A program made the position numbers and the translations under genes. 64,000 bases of DNA, taken from positions 1,285,501 to 1,349,500 of the forward strand of contig NC_091866.1 in the NCBI RefSeq assembly GCF_019399895.1, read 5' to 3'. The first letter of the stretch is position 1, and each line of letters opens with the position of its first letter. Positions 12,301 to 27,300 of this stretch are shown piece by piece. The notes under the pieces were generated by a model. That model did not search any database, had not been told where the DNA came from, and saw only the letters and a list, made by a program, of their open reading frames with translations. Source of the DNA: Cardiocondyla obscurior (Eukaryota; Arthropoda; Insecta; Hymenoptera; Formicidae).

Positions 12301-15300
12301 CTTGTGACATTCGCAGTACTACAAAAAAAAAGACAGAAAAAAAACTGTCAAACGTAACGAAAATGAATTGTGTGCTGAAAAAGATGCAATGTGAAAAATA
12401 TACGAGCTAATAGTTATAACTAATAAATTATACAGAATGTCCGACTATTTGAAAGGATATTTTATGTCAGACACCTTCTATACATAGTAGCAATCGGTTC
12501 GCAAAAAACCAATGTGAACTATTCGCAAAATTATATCAAAAAGTATCTATGCAAAGCTGCACGTAATAAAAGTAATACCTGGTCTTTTCGTCGGACTAGC
12601 ACTACCACGTCGACGCGTTGGACTCTCGCCGCGCTCCTTCATTAAGCTATCGTATGCGATACCGAGATCGTTAATTTTATCGACCGTATTGCCATAATCG
12701 CGATATTCTTTTTGTATGGGCTTTACTTCTTCTTGTTGTATTTTTAATTTGTCCAAATCTACGGCGACCGGTTCAAGCCCTTGCACTTTATTCTCCGTAC
12801 GAGTAAGCCAATCGAGTACTTGATCCCGTAATTTCTCATATGCTGTATGCTGTTCTGCTCTCGATTTGCATAATCGTTGCTTCTCGTCGAGCAGATTGTT
12901 TAGTTCTTTCCATTGAGATTCAAGCGCTTTGATTTTATCTCTAATCGCTCCCGCTTCGGTTATATCCTTCTTGGAAATCAGATTTTTTCCATTTCGTATA
13001 AGATCTTCAAAACTTCCTCGCTGATCCTCGCGCGTGTCTATCAGTTGAGCCATCTTGGCTTCATACTCTGATATATCCAGCTTGTTGAAATCTCTTGAAT
13101 CAAGAATTTCCATTATATGTGCGTACCAATTCTCAAACTTAGCCACGTCTCTGAGGAAATCATTCAAAGCTTGTGCAATTTCATCCAAAAATTCGCCGCG
13201 TCTCAACGATTTGTCCATCAGTTTCTCAAATCTGCTTTGCACGTCTTTCAGCTTGCTCTCAATACGTTTGGCGATACGAACGTTGCTTGAATTTAAGAGA
13301 AGATCCTGCGCATTTGCTGTGATAGTTTCTACGCTCAAACGGTGACTATCTAAGTCTGCTTGAAGTAATCTCTGCTCTCTTTGTTGTTCCTCCAGACGTT
13401 CTTTTTGCAAACTTGCCGGACGCTGAAGCGATCTGTACGATAAAATTATTATAGCATTAAAATAAAGACAAACTTAAGATAACACGAAATTCAGAAATAA
13501 TATAATAATTATATCTATTTTATACTTACTTAAATTGACTTTCGACATTATTCAGCCATGCAACTAAACTGTCCAATGCATCTTGCACTCCTTGACTTCT
13601 TACTAATGCTGTGTCGAGTTCTTGACATTTGTCAGCCAAAGCGTTACTCAATTGCTTGTACTTGTCTTCTAACGCTCTTACAGGCTCCTCGAGTTCGTTA
13701 GCTTCATTGATCGTCAGTTGGCCTTCTAAAGATTTTAATAAAGCTTCAAGACTGTGCTTAGCGTTATCGACTAAACGTTCGTTAGCAAGAAATTCATTAT
13801 TTAACGCCTTGGCTTTGCTCAACTGATCTTCCACTTGTTTCGGTTCTGCAGCAACAGGTTCAGAGATAATTCTATGCACTTTCGGTTCGACATCCCTTAA
13901 CCATGCTCTAGCTTTATCCAGTGAATCGTGATAATCTCTCTGTTTTCCGCCGACTCCTGACAATCTGTCTGATAAGAGATTTGCTCGGGATAAAAGATCT
14001 TTATATCGAGCTGTCGCACTGGATACTTCAGCTCGTACCGGCGAATCCTGACTAGCTGTAGGCTCTTTATGTGACAATCTTTGTGGCAAGCTGGTTCTAA
14101 AATCGTTAAGAACTTGGAGATATTCTTTACTCTCGTCAACAAACTTTTGCGCGGCCATTGTAATAAATCGCAAATCTGCTTGATGAGCGATGACATCGCT
14201 GATAAAATCGCGAGTCGTGTCTGTACTGCTACTAAGCTTATTCAGATCGGATAAGGAGCGTTCTTTATCCTCAAGTATGCTTCTGGCTTTATCCAACCAA
14301 ATAGAGAACGTCGTGAGTTCATTCCTGTAAAAACAATAAATTAATTAAATTAAAAAATTTTTTAATTTAAAATTAAATATTTTATAATATAAAAATATAG
14401 ATATAATATAAAAAATATTAATATTTTAAATTTAAATAAATTTAAAATTAAATTTAAAAAAATTTAATTTAAATTTAAAACATCAAACTATTTAGCGAAT
14501 ATGTAAAAAAAAAAATACTAACTTGAACTTTGTTAATTCATCTCTAGCACCAAGAAGTCGTTTCACTAATTTGTCAGTGCGATCTAATGCTTTATCGAAT
14601 CGAGTTTTCAAAGATCGACCATTCTTCTCCAAGGTGGATACTTCGTCACTGGATAGCACATTACTGCCAGTCAATACGACTTGTCGAATCTGATCTAAGC
14701 AGGACAAAACGGGGCGACTGTGCGATTCAAGATCCTCCTTTATTTCCTGTGAATAATATTAAATTCCATATTTAATTCCTAAGTTCTAAAATAAACACAA
14801 ACTATAATAATTCGAATTATAAATACGTGCAATCGCTTACTTTCATAATTAAAATTTGTTTTCTCAACTCCTCTATATCTTCCTTGACAGCATCTTGATC
14901 CGCTAATTTATCCTCAATTTCGGAGATCCATTGCAGAAGCTTAGACAGCGTTTCGTCGCAGAGCTTGTACTTCTCCTCCACCGCTTGCTAAAATTAAGTT
15001 AGAGAAAAACAATTCATTTCTATCTACTTGTGCACTCGTCTAACTACATTTAATGTACCAAAAGAAAAAAAAACTAAAGTAAAACAAGAATATCGTCATC
15101 TTACCAATGACGATACGGGCATTGTATTAATTAAAGATTAAAGAAACATAGGTAAGCTTACGACATATCTCACGCATGCAAATACAGGCACACTTTTAAC
15201 GTACAGGTAAAATACAGTATTAAATGATAGCTTTAATTTATCTGCAAAAACTGCATATCTCTCGTATCGTTTTTTTTTCATATGCAGCCTAAAGCATAAA

Positions 15301-18300
15301 CAATAATAGTAATGAAAATAACATAATAAAACACGTTCCAACAAGCAAATAAATTAAAACGCACAATGACGGCGTAACGATCGTGTGATGATACACTGTA
15401 TATAACATGTGTATAAATGTATGACACAATAATGTACAACGTGGAGAAACTCCCGCTAACTCATGCTAGCGAAAACATAGGTTCGTGATAAGTAAACATA
15501 ATCATACCTGAAAAAAAAAAGGAAAACATTTAAATGTATAATAATTATCATAATTCTGAATAGACAGATATTAAAAAGTAGTGATTAAACGCATATTAAC
15601 AAGTAAATTGACAAAATTAAGACAATGTATTATACATTTGTTAATTTCATCGTAATGTGTTAATCGTACGAATTTCTTGCGCGGAGATCGGTAAATAAAA
15701 CCAACAGAAACTCCAGGAGCTTATCCCTTATATTATTTGTAAAATTATTTTTAACTATCGAATGATATATTAGGAGGCGCTAAAACAGTAATCGTAATTA
15801 TTGCGTTGGTCTTGATTACCGTCAAGTATATTACTTAACGTTACATTGAAAATGCCCTGTTATCTATTACTTGTCTTATGTACTTAATGCAATCCTGTTA
15901 ATTCTTAGATATGTTATGACAACGTTTAATTATTATTAAATTTTGCTTTTTAATTTTTTTTTTATTCACCAATGCCTTTAATTTATTTGCCACAATCGTT
16001 TGTCACTTACATCCCAATTAAACCAATGCTGAAGGATGATGAAAGGCAGAGAGCAACGATGTGATTATGGTTGCATATCCTTTCAGCCAAATCCTTTTTC
16101 TTCTCGTACAAGCGTTAATTTTGAACACGAAAAATGAAGAATGCTAATTTGCACTTTTTGTTTAATTTGATACAAGCATGCCGTACATATTAGTATGCTC
16201 AATGATTTATATATATTTTTATCGATCAAAGAAAATTATCAGCGTCTCATTAATAAACCGAATGATCCAATATATAATTAAGCTTACTGAGAATCGCTGT
16301 ATTTTTATATTTAACTATTTTTGAAATAAATCATACGTAATTAAACGTAACGTTTGGATTGCGCTGCACATGAGGCGAATAAATTTTCATTACGAAAAAT
16401 AAAATAAGCAAGTTGAAATTATTAAATTAATAATAAAATTATAGATTAACGATAAAATTATAAATTAATGCTACTTAATTTATTAAAAAAGAATTAGCGT
16501 TGTTGATGCGACAAAACTTGGCTTGGGATTAATGATATTCGTAATGGAGATTGTTCATGATGCGATGTTCAATATTATCCAATGATTTGCGGATCGTCGA
16601 TTGCAAGTGATCCGTACGAGAGAACGCGACGTTCCAATTAGTGTTGCTGATTCATGATGATAGTCGACCTTTACTGAACCCACATTAAGGTAATGAGAAA
16701 TATAAGCACGAAAGTATGATATGACGAAAAGAGTTTGAGATTTCAGAAACCTTTTGAAGCGAGCATTCCGATAAAAGGAAGCACGGGGATGATTCCTCCA
16801 TTAATTAGAGGGCGAAAAAGACAAAACCAGAGTGAGAACAAATTTTAATTTATGCTCATGCATATTACGCGCGTATTATTTCATTTTAATTTTCGATCGA
16901 GATAAAAATGTCATGCGAGTAAAAAATGAAGATTTCGAAATCTATTCGAAGTTATGTCAGCAAGCGACTTTTCTCTCGCGAATAAAAGTGGTATAAAAAT
17001 TCACGTCAGATCAAGGCAAGGCGAAATGCGACGAAAAGAGAATCGCGCCATAATAAAACGTAATATCGATTCGTGTGATAGCGTAATGATAATCACATCT
17101 AACTCTCGAAAGAAGCTGTTAAAAAATCGTGAGTGGAAACATTACAGCAAACGTAAACTCGAATGTGAGATATAAATTTGAGTAACTTAAACAGCAAAGG
17201 GAGGAAAAAAAAAAAAAAAATAAACGGAGAACAAAGTAGAGTCAATCGATGCGGGAGTCGCGGGATTAAGTAATAGGCATCATTCTGGCTGGTCCTACTT
17301 ACCCTGGCTTCAGCGGCGAGTATATAACCCCGCTCCAAGGCCTTCACGAAGTCGATACTCTTGCCGTCAGTGTCTTCGACTAATCTGCCTCCTATTGAAT
17401 CTACCTTCCCGCTACCCACTGCCTCTAACAAACTCGCGATATTACCCGTGAGCGGTTCTTTAATAACCGTGGTAGATGGATCGATCAGTCCCGACTCGAT
17501 TGCGTCCGCCAGTGTTAGACGTCTGCGATCTAACACAGAAGTGACAACGAAAGGATCGTGAAAACCGCCCGTCGTCGGATTGTAAACGCCGAACTGTAGC
17601 GCTTCGATGAACGAAACGCCGTTCTTCGGGGTGATCAACAGACCGATTTCCAAGGCCTTCGATAAACTGTACAACTTAGACGTGGCCGTGTCCAGCACGC
17701 TGCTCTTTTCCGAGTCCATCATGCCTTTGCGGAACGCTTCCGGCAATTTTACGAACTTTTTCTTCTGCGAGTCTTTAATCAACGCTGAGTCTGAATCTAC
17801 GATACCGAGACCAACTGCTTCCTTGAGAGTTAATTGTTCGTTTGAGATCGGATCTGTAAATTTGCCCGATTCCAGTGACAGATATTCTTTCTCGACTGCT
17901 TCTTCGAAAGTGACTGGCTCTCTGAGAAATACTGTGACCTCGCCGAAACGCACAAAACGCGGTTCTCTTTTGCTTCCGCCGTTCAGTTCAATCATACCTT
18001 TCGTTGAAGAATCTACGATACCATCTGCGATCGCTCTCGCCGTCGTTATGAACCGACCGTTTCTGGAATCTTTTACAACTGATGTATTCGCGTCAATTAA
18101 TTGATATTTAATCGCTTCTTCTAAGGTGCATTCTTTAACGTTTCTGTCGCCAAGGCCGGCTTTAGAGGCTTCTAGAGGTGATTTACGTACTATTTGTTGC
18201 GCCAGAGGTTTGTCAATCGTAACCAACAATCCTCTTTCCAGAGCTACATCGACATTAAACGCTCGTGTCGTTTTCGAATCTAATATTCGTCCTCGCGATA

Positions 18301-21300
18301 CATCAACCGTGCCGTCTTCAATGCCTGTCAACAGTGACTTAATCTGTCCGGTCGTCGCATCTTTCAAAGCGATAGTATCAGGGTCTATAAGGCCGCAGTT
18401 AATCGCTTGAAGAAGATCGTGATACTCGTTTGCAGCAGGATTGGCGAACTTGCCGCTGTCGCCGCGATAAAGATGACACTTGACCGTCTCCTCGATCGAG
18501 AGAGGCATTTTCGACGTGACGATAAAGCCCTTCTTCGCCGCTTCTTGCAGATTAATCGCTTTGTTGAGCTCGCGAATAATATACATGCCGCGAATGTCGT
18601 CGACGATGCCCGAGGAAATTGCTTCGGCCAACGGCATGTATTTATTAGATCTAGTGCATTTAATAATCGACGTCAAAGGATTTACTAAATCTACTTGACA
18701 AGCCTCGGCTAACGTCAGCTTGCGGTTGCTGGTTGGGTGAACGAATTTCCCTGACGAAACGTCGTACATGTTCATTAATATTGCCTCGTAGAGATCGAAT
18801 CCCATGCTTTCTATGTCGACGATAAGACCGAGTTGTAACGCGACCGACAGCGAGACCGATCCACTGGCGCCTGGCTCTTTAAACATACCGCTACGCCTGT
18901 CGATCACGCCGGCACGACACGTCTCCGCTAATGACAGCAAACGTTCGCCACGTTTGTCCCAATAGCACGGTAACGTAGGGCTGATTATACATTTTCTCAT
19001 CGCCTCATGCAACGTCACGGCTCTGCCTGTACTCGGATCGACGATCTTGCCGGTATTATCGTCGTACAATCCTTGATGAATAGCACGCTGCAAAGATACG
19101 GCCGCTCTACTGTCAACGATAAGGCCAGATTCGAAAGCATCTCTCAAAGATACGTTTCTGTTACCCTTGCTAGGATCTTTGAGATAGCCGGTAGTGCCGT
19201 CTATGTAGTCCGATTGTATAGCCTCCATTAACGTCTTCGTCTTCCAAATATTAGAGCTCGTGTCTTTGACCGTAACAGAGTCGGCGTCTATTAAATTTTT
19301 TTGAATGGCTTCTAATACAGTTAAATAAATTCCCGTTTGCGGATCTAAAAATTTATTCGTTTTTTCATCGAGAATGCCCTTTGAAATTGCCTCGCTAAAA
19401 CTCATAGGTCTTCTCGTTTCGAGAAGCAAGCCACGTTCCAGCGCTTCCTGAAAATCTACAGGCGGCCCTCTCGCATGGCTCACTGTTCCAGATTTTGTAT
19501 CGACTATGGAGGTTTTAATAGCTTTATTAAACGTCATTACGTCACCGTTGGGATCTCGTACAATCGCGGTCGTAGTATCTATCACGCCCATTTTAATCGC
19601 GCGATCAGTAGGAAGTTTTTCTTGCGTGTCGGGAATTGTGAATTGTCCCGTCTTCGGATCGTACAATCCTTTGAAAACTGCATCCGGCAGAGATATTTTA
19701 CGTTTTGCTGGAACTATAAAGCCGCGATCCAACGCGTCGATTAATGAAAGAGACGCACTAGTGTGCGGATCCACTGCCGTACTGGTTTTTGCGTTAATAA
19801 AACCGTGTTTAATAGCGTCAGCCAGAGATATAATATCGTTGTTTCTCGGATCTTTAATCGATGGACTGTCTCTGCTAATAAAACCTTTTTCGAGCGCCTC
19901 TTCTAAACTGCAATTTTTACCATCGATATTAAAAGTGCTTGAATTTGGATCGTAAATTTGAAGAGCTAAGGCTTCTTGTAGCGTCCACGGTTTCACAGTA
20001 CTCAAAATATATCCTTTTTCAAAAGCGACGTCCAACGTCATGGAATGTGGATAAATTAATATTCCTCTTACTAAATCTATCAAATTATTTTTTTCTGCTT
20101 CGCTGAGAGGAATAACGCTATCTTTTCTATCGTCTTTTACCACCGTAGTAGAGCCGTTAACGTAACCAATTGCTAATGCCTCTTTTAGCGTTAAATTTTC
20201 TCCCGTCATAGGATTTAAAACGAGGCCAGTTTTCGGTGAATAGTATTCTTGAACAATTGCATCGATCAGCGAAGGCACAAACGGCGTTGTAATAATTAAA
20301 CCTTTATCGAGAGCTACGTCTAAAGAAAGAAGCTCTCCGGCTTTTGTGTCGCGTAAACGACCTGTACTGGAAATTAACAAATTCATCGACAACGCATCGT
20401 CCAATGAGACGGATGATCCGGCTTTTGTGTCTTCGATCTCTGTAATAAATGCATCGATAACGCTTCTACGAACACCTTCCTCGACATCGATCGATTGTTT
20501 CGTCAGAGGATCTTCTATTTTTCCCGTCTCAGCGTCATAGCGTCCTTGTCTGATAATAGCTTCCAGCGAAATCGGCTTACGAGAAACAGGTACGATTAAA
20601 CCTCGCAAGAATGCGGTTGTAATATCAGTTTCCATTCTCGTTTCTGTATTAATAACAATGTCTTTATGAAGATTAACGACGCCGGTTTCTAATGCCTCGG
20701 AAAATGGCACGATTTCGTCGGTGATTGGATTTCTTACGCCGAGCATGTCAGCGTCGATAATCCCCGCGTCAATAGCCTCGTTAATGGAGAGCGTTTCTCC
20801 CGTTTTCGGATCTCGAATCGTTCCTGTAATAGGATTACATACGCCGATGTCAATAGCTTCTTGCAAACCAAGAGGCTGAAATTCTTCAAATTCTTCTGCT
20901 TCATCCTCTGATTCTTGCTTGATCCATTCTAAACGCACCGCATCGAAGAACGGTATTTTTTTACCAGTTTTTGGATCGACCATATAAGCGACATTTCTAT
21001 CTACAAGCGGCCGATTTATTGCCTCGCGTAATGTAACGTACAAATCCGTTTTAGACGACAAATCTTTAACGAGCACACGATCGGGATCAAAAACTTGTAG
21101 ATTTAAAACTAAATCGTTGAAGGACGTAACAGTACCCGTTTCCGGATCCAAAAATTTTTCTTTCACAGGATCGAACACTCCGAGCTCCGCAAGAATCTGA
21201 GGCGTTAAGTCTTTCGTTATTGTTACTGAAACGTGCCTTGGCATTTCTTCGTCCGTAATTTTATTTAATTGACTATCATCTTTCATTTCTGCCTCTGTAA

Positions 21301-24300
21301 TTTGAATTTCTTCGGTCATTTTTACATCTGAAAATACTTGTTTTTGTATTTCCATTTTGCTTGATTTTTTCTCCTCGTAAGGTTTCTGAATAATTTGACT
21401 TAAAGGCGAACTTGATTCTCTCGGCAAAACAGATATTTTTGCCGTCACAGATTCGCTCGGCTTTTTCTCTTTCAACTTGCGATTTGAAATTGCGTCGACA
21501 ACTGCTTTTCCAGCTAAAACTGGCGCGGCAACAACTGCCAGGAGACCCATTTTCGTTGCTTCCGCTATGCTAATCGAATGATTTTTTTGATCGCGCGTAA
21601 TATTTATTTTTCCAGTAACAGGATCGAGCAAACCTTTTTCAACTGCTTCTTTGGTAGTAATAGATTCTTTGGTGTTGACGTTATAAAGTACGGAATCAGG
21701 TTCAATTAGGCCCACTTTCATCGCTTCTGTTAAATTGTAAGATTTATTTGTCTCGGGATCTTTAAAGGTCCCACTCTCTTCGTCGTAAATCTGTTTCACC
21801 GCTTCCAACACAGTTAAACTATCGTTGGATAATTTTTTAGGTGTTCCAAAATTACTTTTACTAGTTGAAGTATTAAGAATTCCTTTCTCGACAGCTTTGG
21901 CAATAGGCATTGTGATACCTGTGGAAGGATCGGTGAAAGTACCTTCATTCATATTTATCAATCCTTTTTCCACCGCATGATCGAAAGACATTTTAATATC
22001 TTTTGTCGTAAATTCCTGCCTGGTTTCAGATTCATCTTTGATAATACCCCGTTGTCGAGCTTCTTCGATCGTAATAATATTACCAGTATTAATATCTTGT
22101 ACTTCCATCGCGCTCTTCAGCGCATAACCGGGCAAAAGTTCAACGGTTTTCGTTGTGATAGTGTGATAAGATGTAATCGTTTCGGTAACCGCGGCTGTGT
22201 TTTCACTGCAATCCGGTGGTTTTATAATAAGCAATCCAGACTCGACAGCTTCGACAATCGGAATCGGAGTTCCCGTAGTAGGATGAAAAAATACGGCATT
22301 GTCTCTGTCAATCAATCCCGATTCTAAAGCCATCGTTATTTCGATACTGTCGGGAGCCACCGGATGTGGTAACGTCATAATAAAATCATCTTCTATTGCA
22401 TCCTTTAATGGCAAATATTCTCCAGTAATCGGATGACGTATTTCTTTCTTACTAATGTCTATCAATCCGCGTTTAAGCGCAACGGGGAACGTCATTCCCG
22501 CCGGTGGAATATTAAAAGATCCAGCCGGCTCTTTTAATTTAAATACTTTATTTTCTATCGCTTTAACTAAATTCATGCTACCGCCTTGCGTTTTAACTAA
22601 CGATCTCTCTGCATCAATAGTATCGTTTGCAATTGCAGATTGCAGAGTTTCGGTGTGGCCGTCGGTTGTAAACATCACATTAGACAAAGGATCAACTATC
22701 TCGCATACTATAGCTTCGTTAAGAGTGAGATGCGCGCCCGTTTCCGGATGGACGATTTTACCTTCCGAAGGATCTATTAAACCTTGCTTGTACAAACTAT
22801 GCACGGATAAGCTTTTTGCCAAGGGCACCAGCATATGCGCGTTCTCTGGATCCAGAATCCCGCGATCAATAGCCTGCTTGATGCTAAGCACGTCGCCTCG
22901 TTGCGGATCTGTGATTTGTCCCTGATTAGCGTCGATTCGATCGTCGCGGATCGCCTCCGAAAGTGTAATCGGCTCGCCTTTCTCGTTACACATTTTTTTC
23001 GCGAAAGTATCCGCTGTCTCCACATCGATGAGACCGCTCTGTAATGCTTCCTCGACTTTAACTATCCTCTTTCTCATTTTTTGTAGAATAATAGGCTTCG
23101 CTTCTCGTTCGGGACTCTGCGATAACGTTCTCGCTTTTCCGATCGTAACTTGATATTTCGGCTCGACCGTCACTCGCGCTCTAGTTTTCATGCCTAAGTT
23201 TTCACCGTCCGGAACATCGACAGATTTCGAAGCAATTAAAGTTGCACTCTTAGATTCTTCTTTTAATACGCCGATAGATTTATCGGTATGTTTCGCGATA
23301 TCTTTTTCACTTTCATCGGGCGTACCGCTTGCAGATTCAATAATTGGTGAAGTTACATTATTATCCATCGGAATAATGCCACGTTCAATAGCGACTTCTC
23401 TCGGTATTTTCTTTCCAGTTATTGGATCTTTGACCATCGTTTTCTGTACTGCTTCTATAGCTGCAGCGGTAGCCGCGAGAGGAGCACCGAGAACAGCCAC
23501 TACTCCGAACTTTGCCGCGTCGATTAAAGATATCTTTCTGCCATCGTCGATTTTATATTCGCGCGTGTTAGTATCAAGAATACCGCGGTCGACAGCGTCT
23601 GCCATGCTAATATCTTTACCCGTCGTTGGATCTTTAACGATAACGGCGGTAGACGGTATCGTTCCCTCGGAAACTGCGGTTAACAAACTCGAAGATTTGC
23701 CAGTTTTCGTGGAGATCACAAGGGCCGTTCCTGGATCATAAATCACACCTTGAGCTACTTGTACTGGATCCGGCATCGATGTTTCGTCGCTGGTTTTTAT
23801 TTCCATTTGTTGAGAAGGATCGCTAACGTGCGTCAACTCTAATTTATCCGGCTTACCTGAAACTCTCGTAATTTGAAGAAGCCGCTGGTTAGCATTATCG
23901 CTTTCTAAACTTAAACCGCCTTCTAATATAATTAATCCGTTCGCGATCGCTTCTCTCATCGAGATTTTTTGCGGATAACAGTAGTGTCCCGTAGAGTCGA
24001 GAATATTTTTTTCCAAGCTTCGTACTAAAGATACTTTTCTTCCGTTGTTGGGATCGATAACAAAGCCAGAATTCGGATTAATTATTTGCAGCTTAATGCA
24101 CTCTTCAAAAGAAACTAATCTGTCGGTACCAGGAATTATAAAAAGGCCTGTAACAGCATCGAATAATTTCCTATCGATAGCTTCGGCGAGTGTCCAGCCA
24201 TCAGTCGGCAGCTCGAATACTCGTTTATCTGTAGAAATACGTTCGTTTTCTATGAATTTCATGCTCTCCGACATCCGACTCGTAATTGGCGTAACTGAGG

Positions 24301-27300
24301 TAATTTCTTCTGTTCCCACATTTGATTTTTGCAATTCTTCAAACGAACTTGTTTTCGATGCCATTTGAGACATCCACTTTGACTCGCTAACTTTAGCAGA
24401 TGACGAGATCGCTTTTTCTGTTGTATCGCGTGCGGAGACAGAATCAGGTGACGGTGCGATCATCATTGTAACTGAGGACGATTCTTTTATCGGCGTAGAT
24501 GATGCTCGCGGAGCAATTTCTTTAGTAATAATAGTAGTAACCGTGCCAATAGCTCGAGGTGGCGATTCGCTTCTTCTACCTCTCGGTGCTTCATCGATAT
24601 TTGCCGTTAAAGTGCTTTCGAATGTCGTCTGTAACGAGTCCGGAGTAAATTCTTGCGAGCGCTCAACGCGTTGACGAACGTCGTCGCCGAGCAAGCTGTG
24701 CTCGAAGGCGTCTTCGATAGACATCGTTACTCCCGAATCGGGATCTCTAAATTCATTTTTACTTTCGTCGATCAACCCACTGCTCAATGCCTCGTCGTAG
24801 CTAATTTTGTAATCTCTCGTAACAGTCTCGCCAGTTTGTAGAGTTGTCACGTATCTTTTAACAGTTTTGGTTACAGTCTGCGTGGTGACCGCGATATTCA
24901 GCAAGCTGGTGAGCAGCGCGGCGCCGTCGGGAGTGATAAGTCCTCGTTTAATCGCCTCTTCTAAAGGCACTATTCTCTTGCTTCGCGGATCTAGTAACTG
25001 ACCGGACTTCGGGTCGAGTAATCCGAGGAGCACAGCTTCGAGGACGCTCACCTCGCGCCCGTTTTCGGTAACGCCGATGCCGCGATTCAGCATCTCCAGA
25101 ACTTCCGGTCTGATATAGCCCTGCTCCTCCGCTTCGCTCAGCGAGACTGTCTTTCCAGTTTTCAAGTCGATTGTAAAAGTTCCGCCTGACTTTGAGCTAA
25201 TCAGACCCTTGAGCAGTGCCGCGTTCAAACTGATATATTCGCCAGAAACCGGATCCTTGAAACCGTCGATATCGAAAATGCTCTTTTGAGTCACCGATGT
25301 AATCAGGCCCTTCTCGACGGCCTGAGGGATAGGAAACTCATCGGCATTTAGCATATCGCGATATATACCGTCAATTTTAATTATTCCACTGGTTAAAGCG
25401 TCAGCTAGCGTGATCATTTCGCCGGTTCGAGTATCTACTATAGATTTGACATTATCGGAATCTAATACGCCGCGGGATATAGCCTCTAGTATCGTTAATT
25501 TATCGCGATGTGCCGGACTGGCGATTCTTCCTCTGTCGTCGATAATTTCTAGATCGCAGCAATCTTTCAGCGTCATAGGCTTGACGATCAACTGCCGTCG
25601 ACGAGCTTCTTTAAACGGTAGCTTCTCCATTGATAAACCGTGCATATATCTACCGCTCTTAGCGTTCAGTATACCGCGCGTTATGGCTTCGGCCACCGTC
25701 ACTTTGCAGTCGCTTCTCGTGTCAACAATCTCTTTAACGTTCGGATCGACAATACTCTTCTCCACGGCCTCGTCCAATGAATGAGACTCGCCAGTAATCC
25801 TATCGACGACGCGGCCGGTCCGATCGTCCACAAGACCTTGAGATATTGCGTCGGAAAGCGCGATGGCATTACGAGATACCCTAACGGTCACATCTACCTT
25901 CGTGAGATAGCCGCGCGAGTACGCCTCTTCAATCGAGATCCGCTCGCCGTTCTCGGCGATGACCTCCCCCGTCGCCGGATCCAACAAACCCTCTCTCATC
26001 GCATCGACAACGCTAAATCCTGTGGTGGCGGTGGTACTTCCGCCACCGTCTTCGCGACTTGCTGTCGTTACCTTAACTCGGTCCGCGATGTCGGCCCGCT
26101 CAGCGTCGCAGAGCTCCCGCTGGATCGCCTCGAGCAGAGACACCCGATGACCTTCTTCATTCACCCCGCATGGACCTAATAGTCGATCGGCCAGAGTCGC
26201 GTCGATGATACCGTCGCGAGCAGCATCCTCGATCGATACGCTCGTCCTGCCGTCACTCGACGTCGCTATCCTACCGTTCCTAACGTCGAGAATCCTGAGC
26301 CGAATCGCCTCGCCTACGGTCAGGAGCTCGCCGGTGCTCGGATCTACGATACCCCTAACGTCAATCACGTTCTCCGCGATAACACCCGCGTCGTCAACCC
26401 GCGCCACCCTCTTAAGATCCCTAAACTCGCTACTAAATCCACCGTCCACGACGGACGAGAACTCGTGTTGCTGGTGTCGCCTATTGGAGTTCGCTGTACT
26501 GCTCTCATGTGAACGCTTGAGCAGGCTACCAGCCTCCGGGCTGATGGTCTCGCCATTAGGACGATACACGGCCTGCTCCGCGCTGTAACTTCGTTTCGAA
26601 ATCTCGCTCGAGTACGTCGTCTCGGTGGACTCATGTCTCTCGGAGGTGTATCTACGGTAAGAGTTATCGAGAGTAAATGATGAATCGAAATGCACACGAA
26701 TCGTGAGATTAAATCCATTTTTTTAAAACTAATCTAAGGTAACTGGAGAATCTTCGAAACGCAATCTTAATTACTCACTGCGACTGAGTGTAGTGTGTAG
26801 TTGTGGATGTGTAACGCTCCTCGCTAGTAGTGCTTTCGTATATGTTGAACTCTGTGCGGAAAGTCCGCAGCGGCCTTTGTTCTTGAAGAACACGCTGAAA
26901 TCAAACATTTTATGACTAGCAGGAAACATCTAGTTAATTTTACGCATACTTTCTATATATACGTCGAACACGACGTTCGCCAAAAAAAAAAAAAAAAAAT
27001 GTAATTTTCGGTAATTAAATTTAAATACAAAAGCCGCTTAAAACACGTTCTATCCTTTTTAAAAACACCGGATACATTTAGATCGGTCTACGATTGCCTC
27101 AAGTTGATTAACGATCGCGACGTGCACGTTGTGAATCGTCCACGGACTTTTTGCATGCATTCAAATGAGTCATCCCGCGCGACGATACACAAGTTTACAT
27201 GCGGCGAGACCAGCGTATAATTGGACCACGTGCCGCGCGGCAATCTTTCAGCCGAGACGAGGATTCTTAAATATAGCATTGCACACGCACGCGCCGAACG

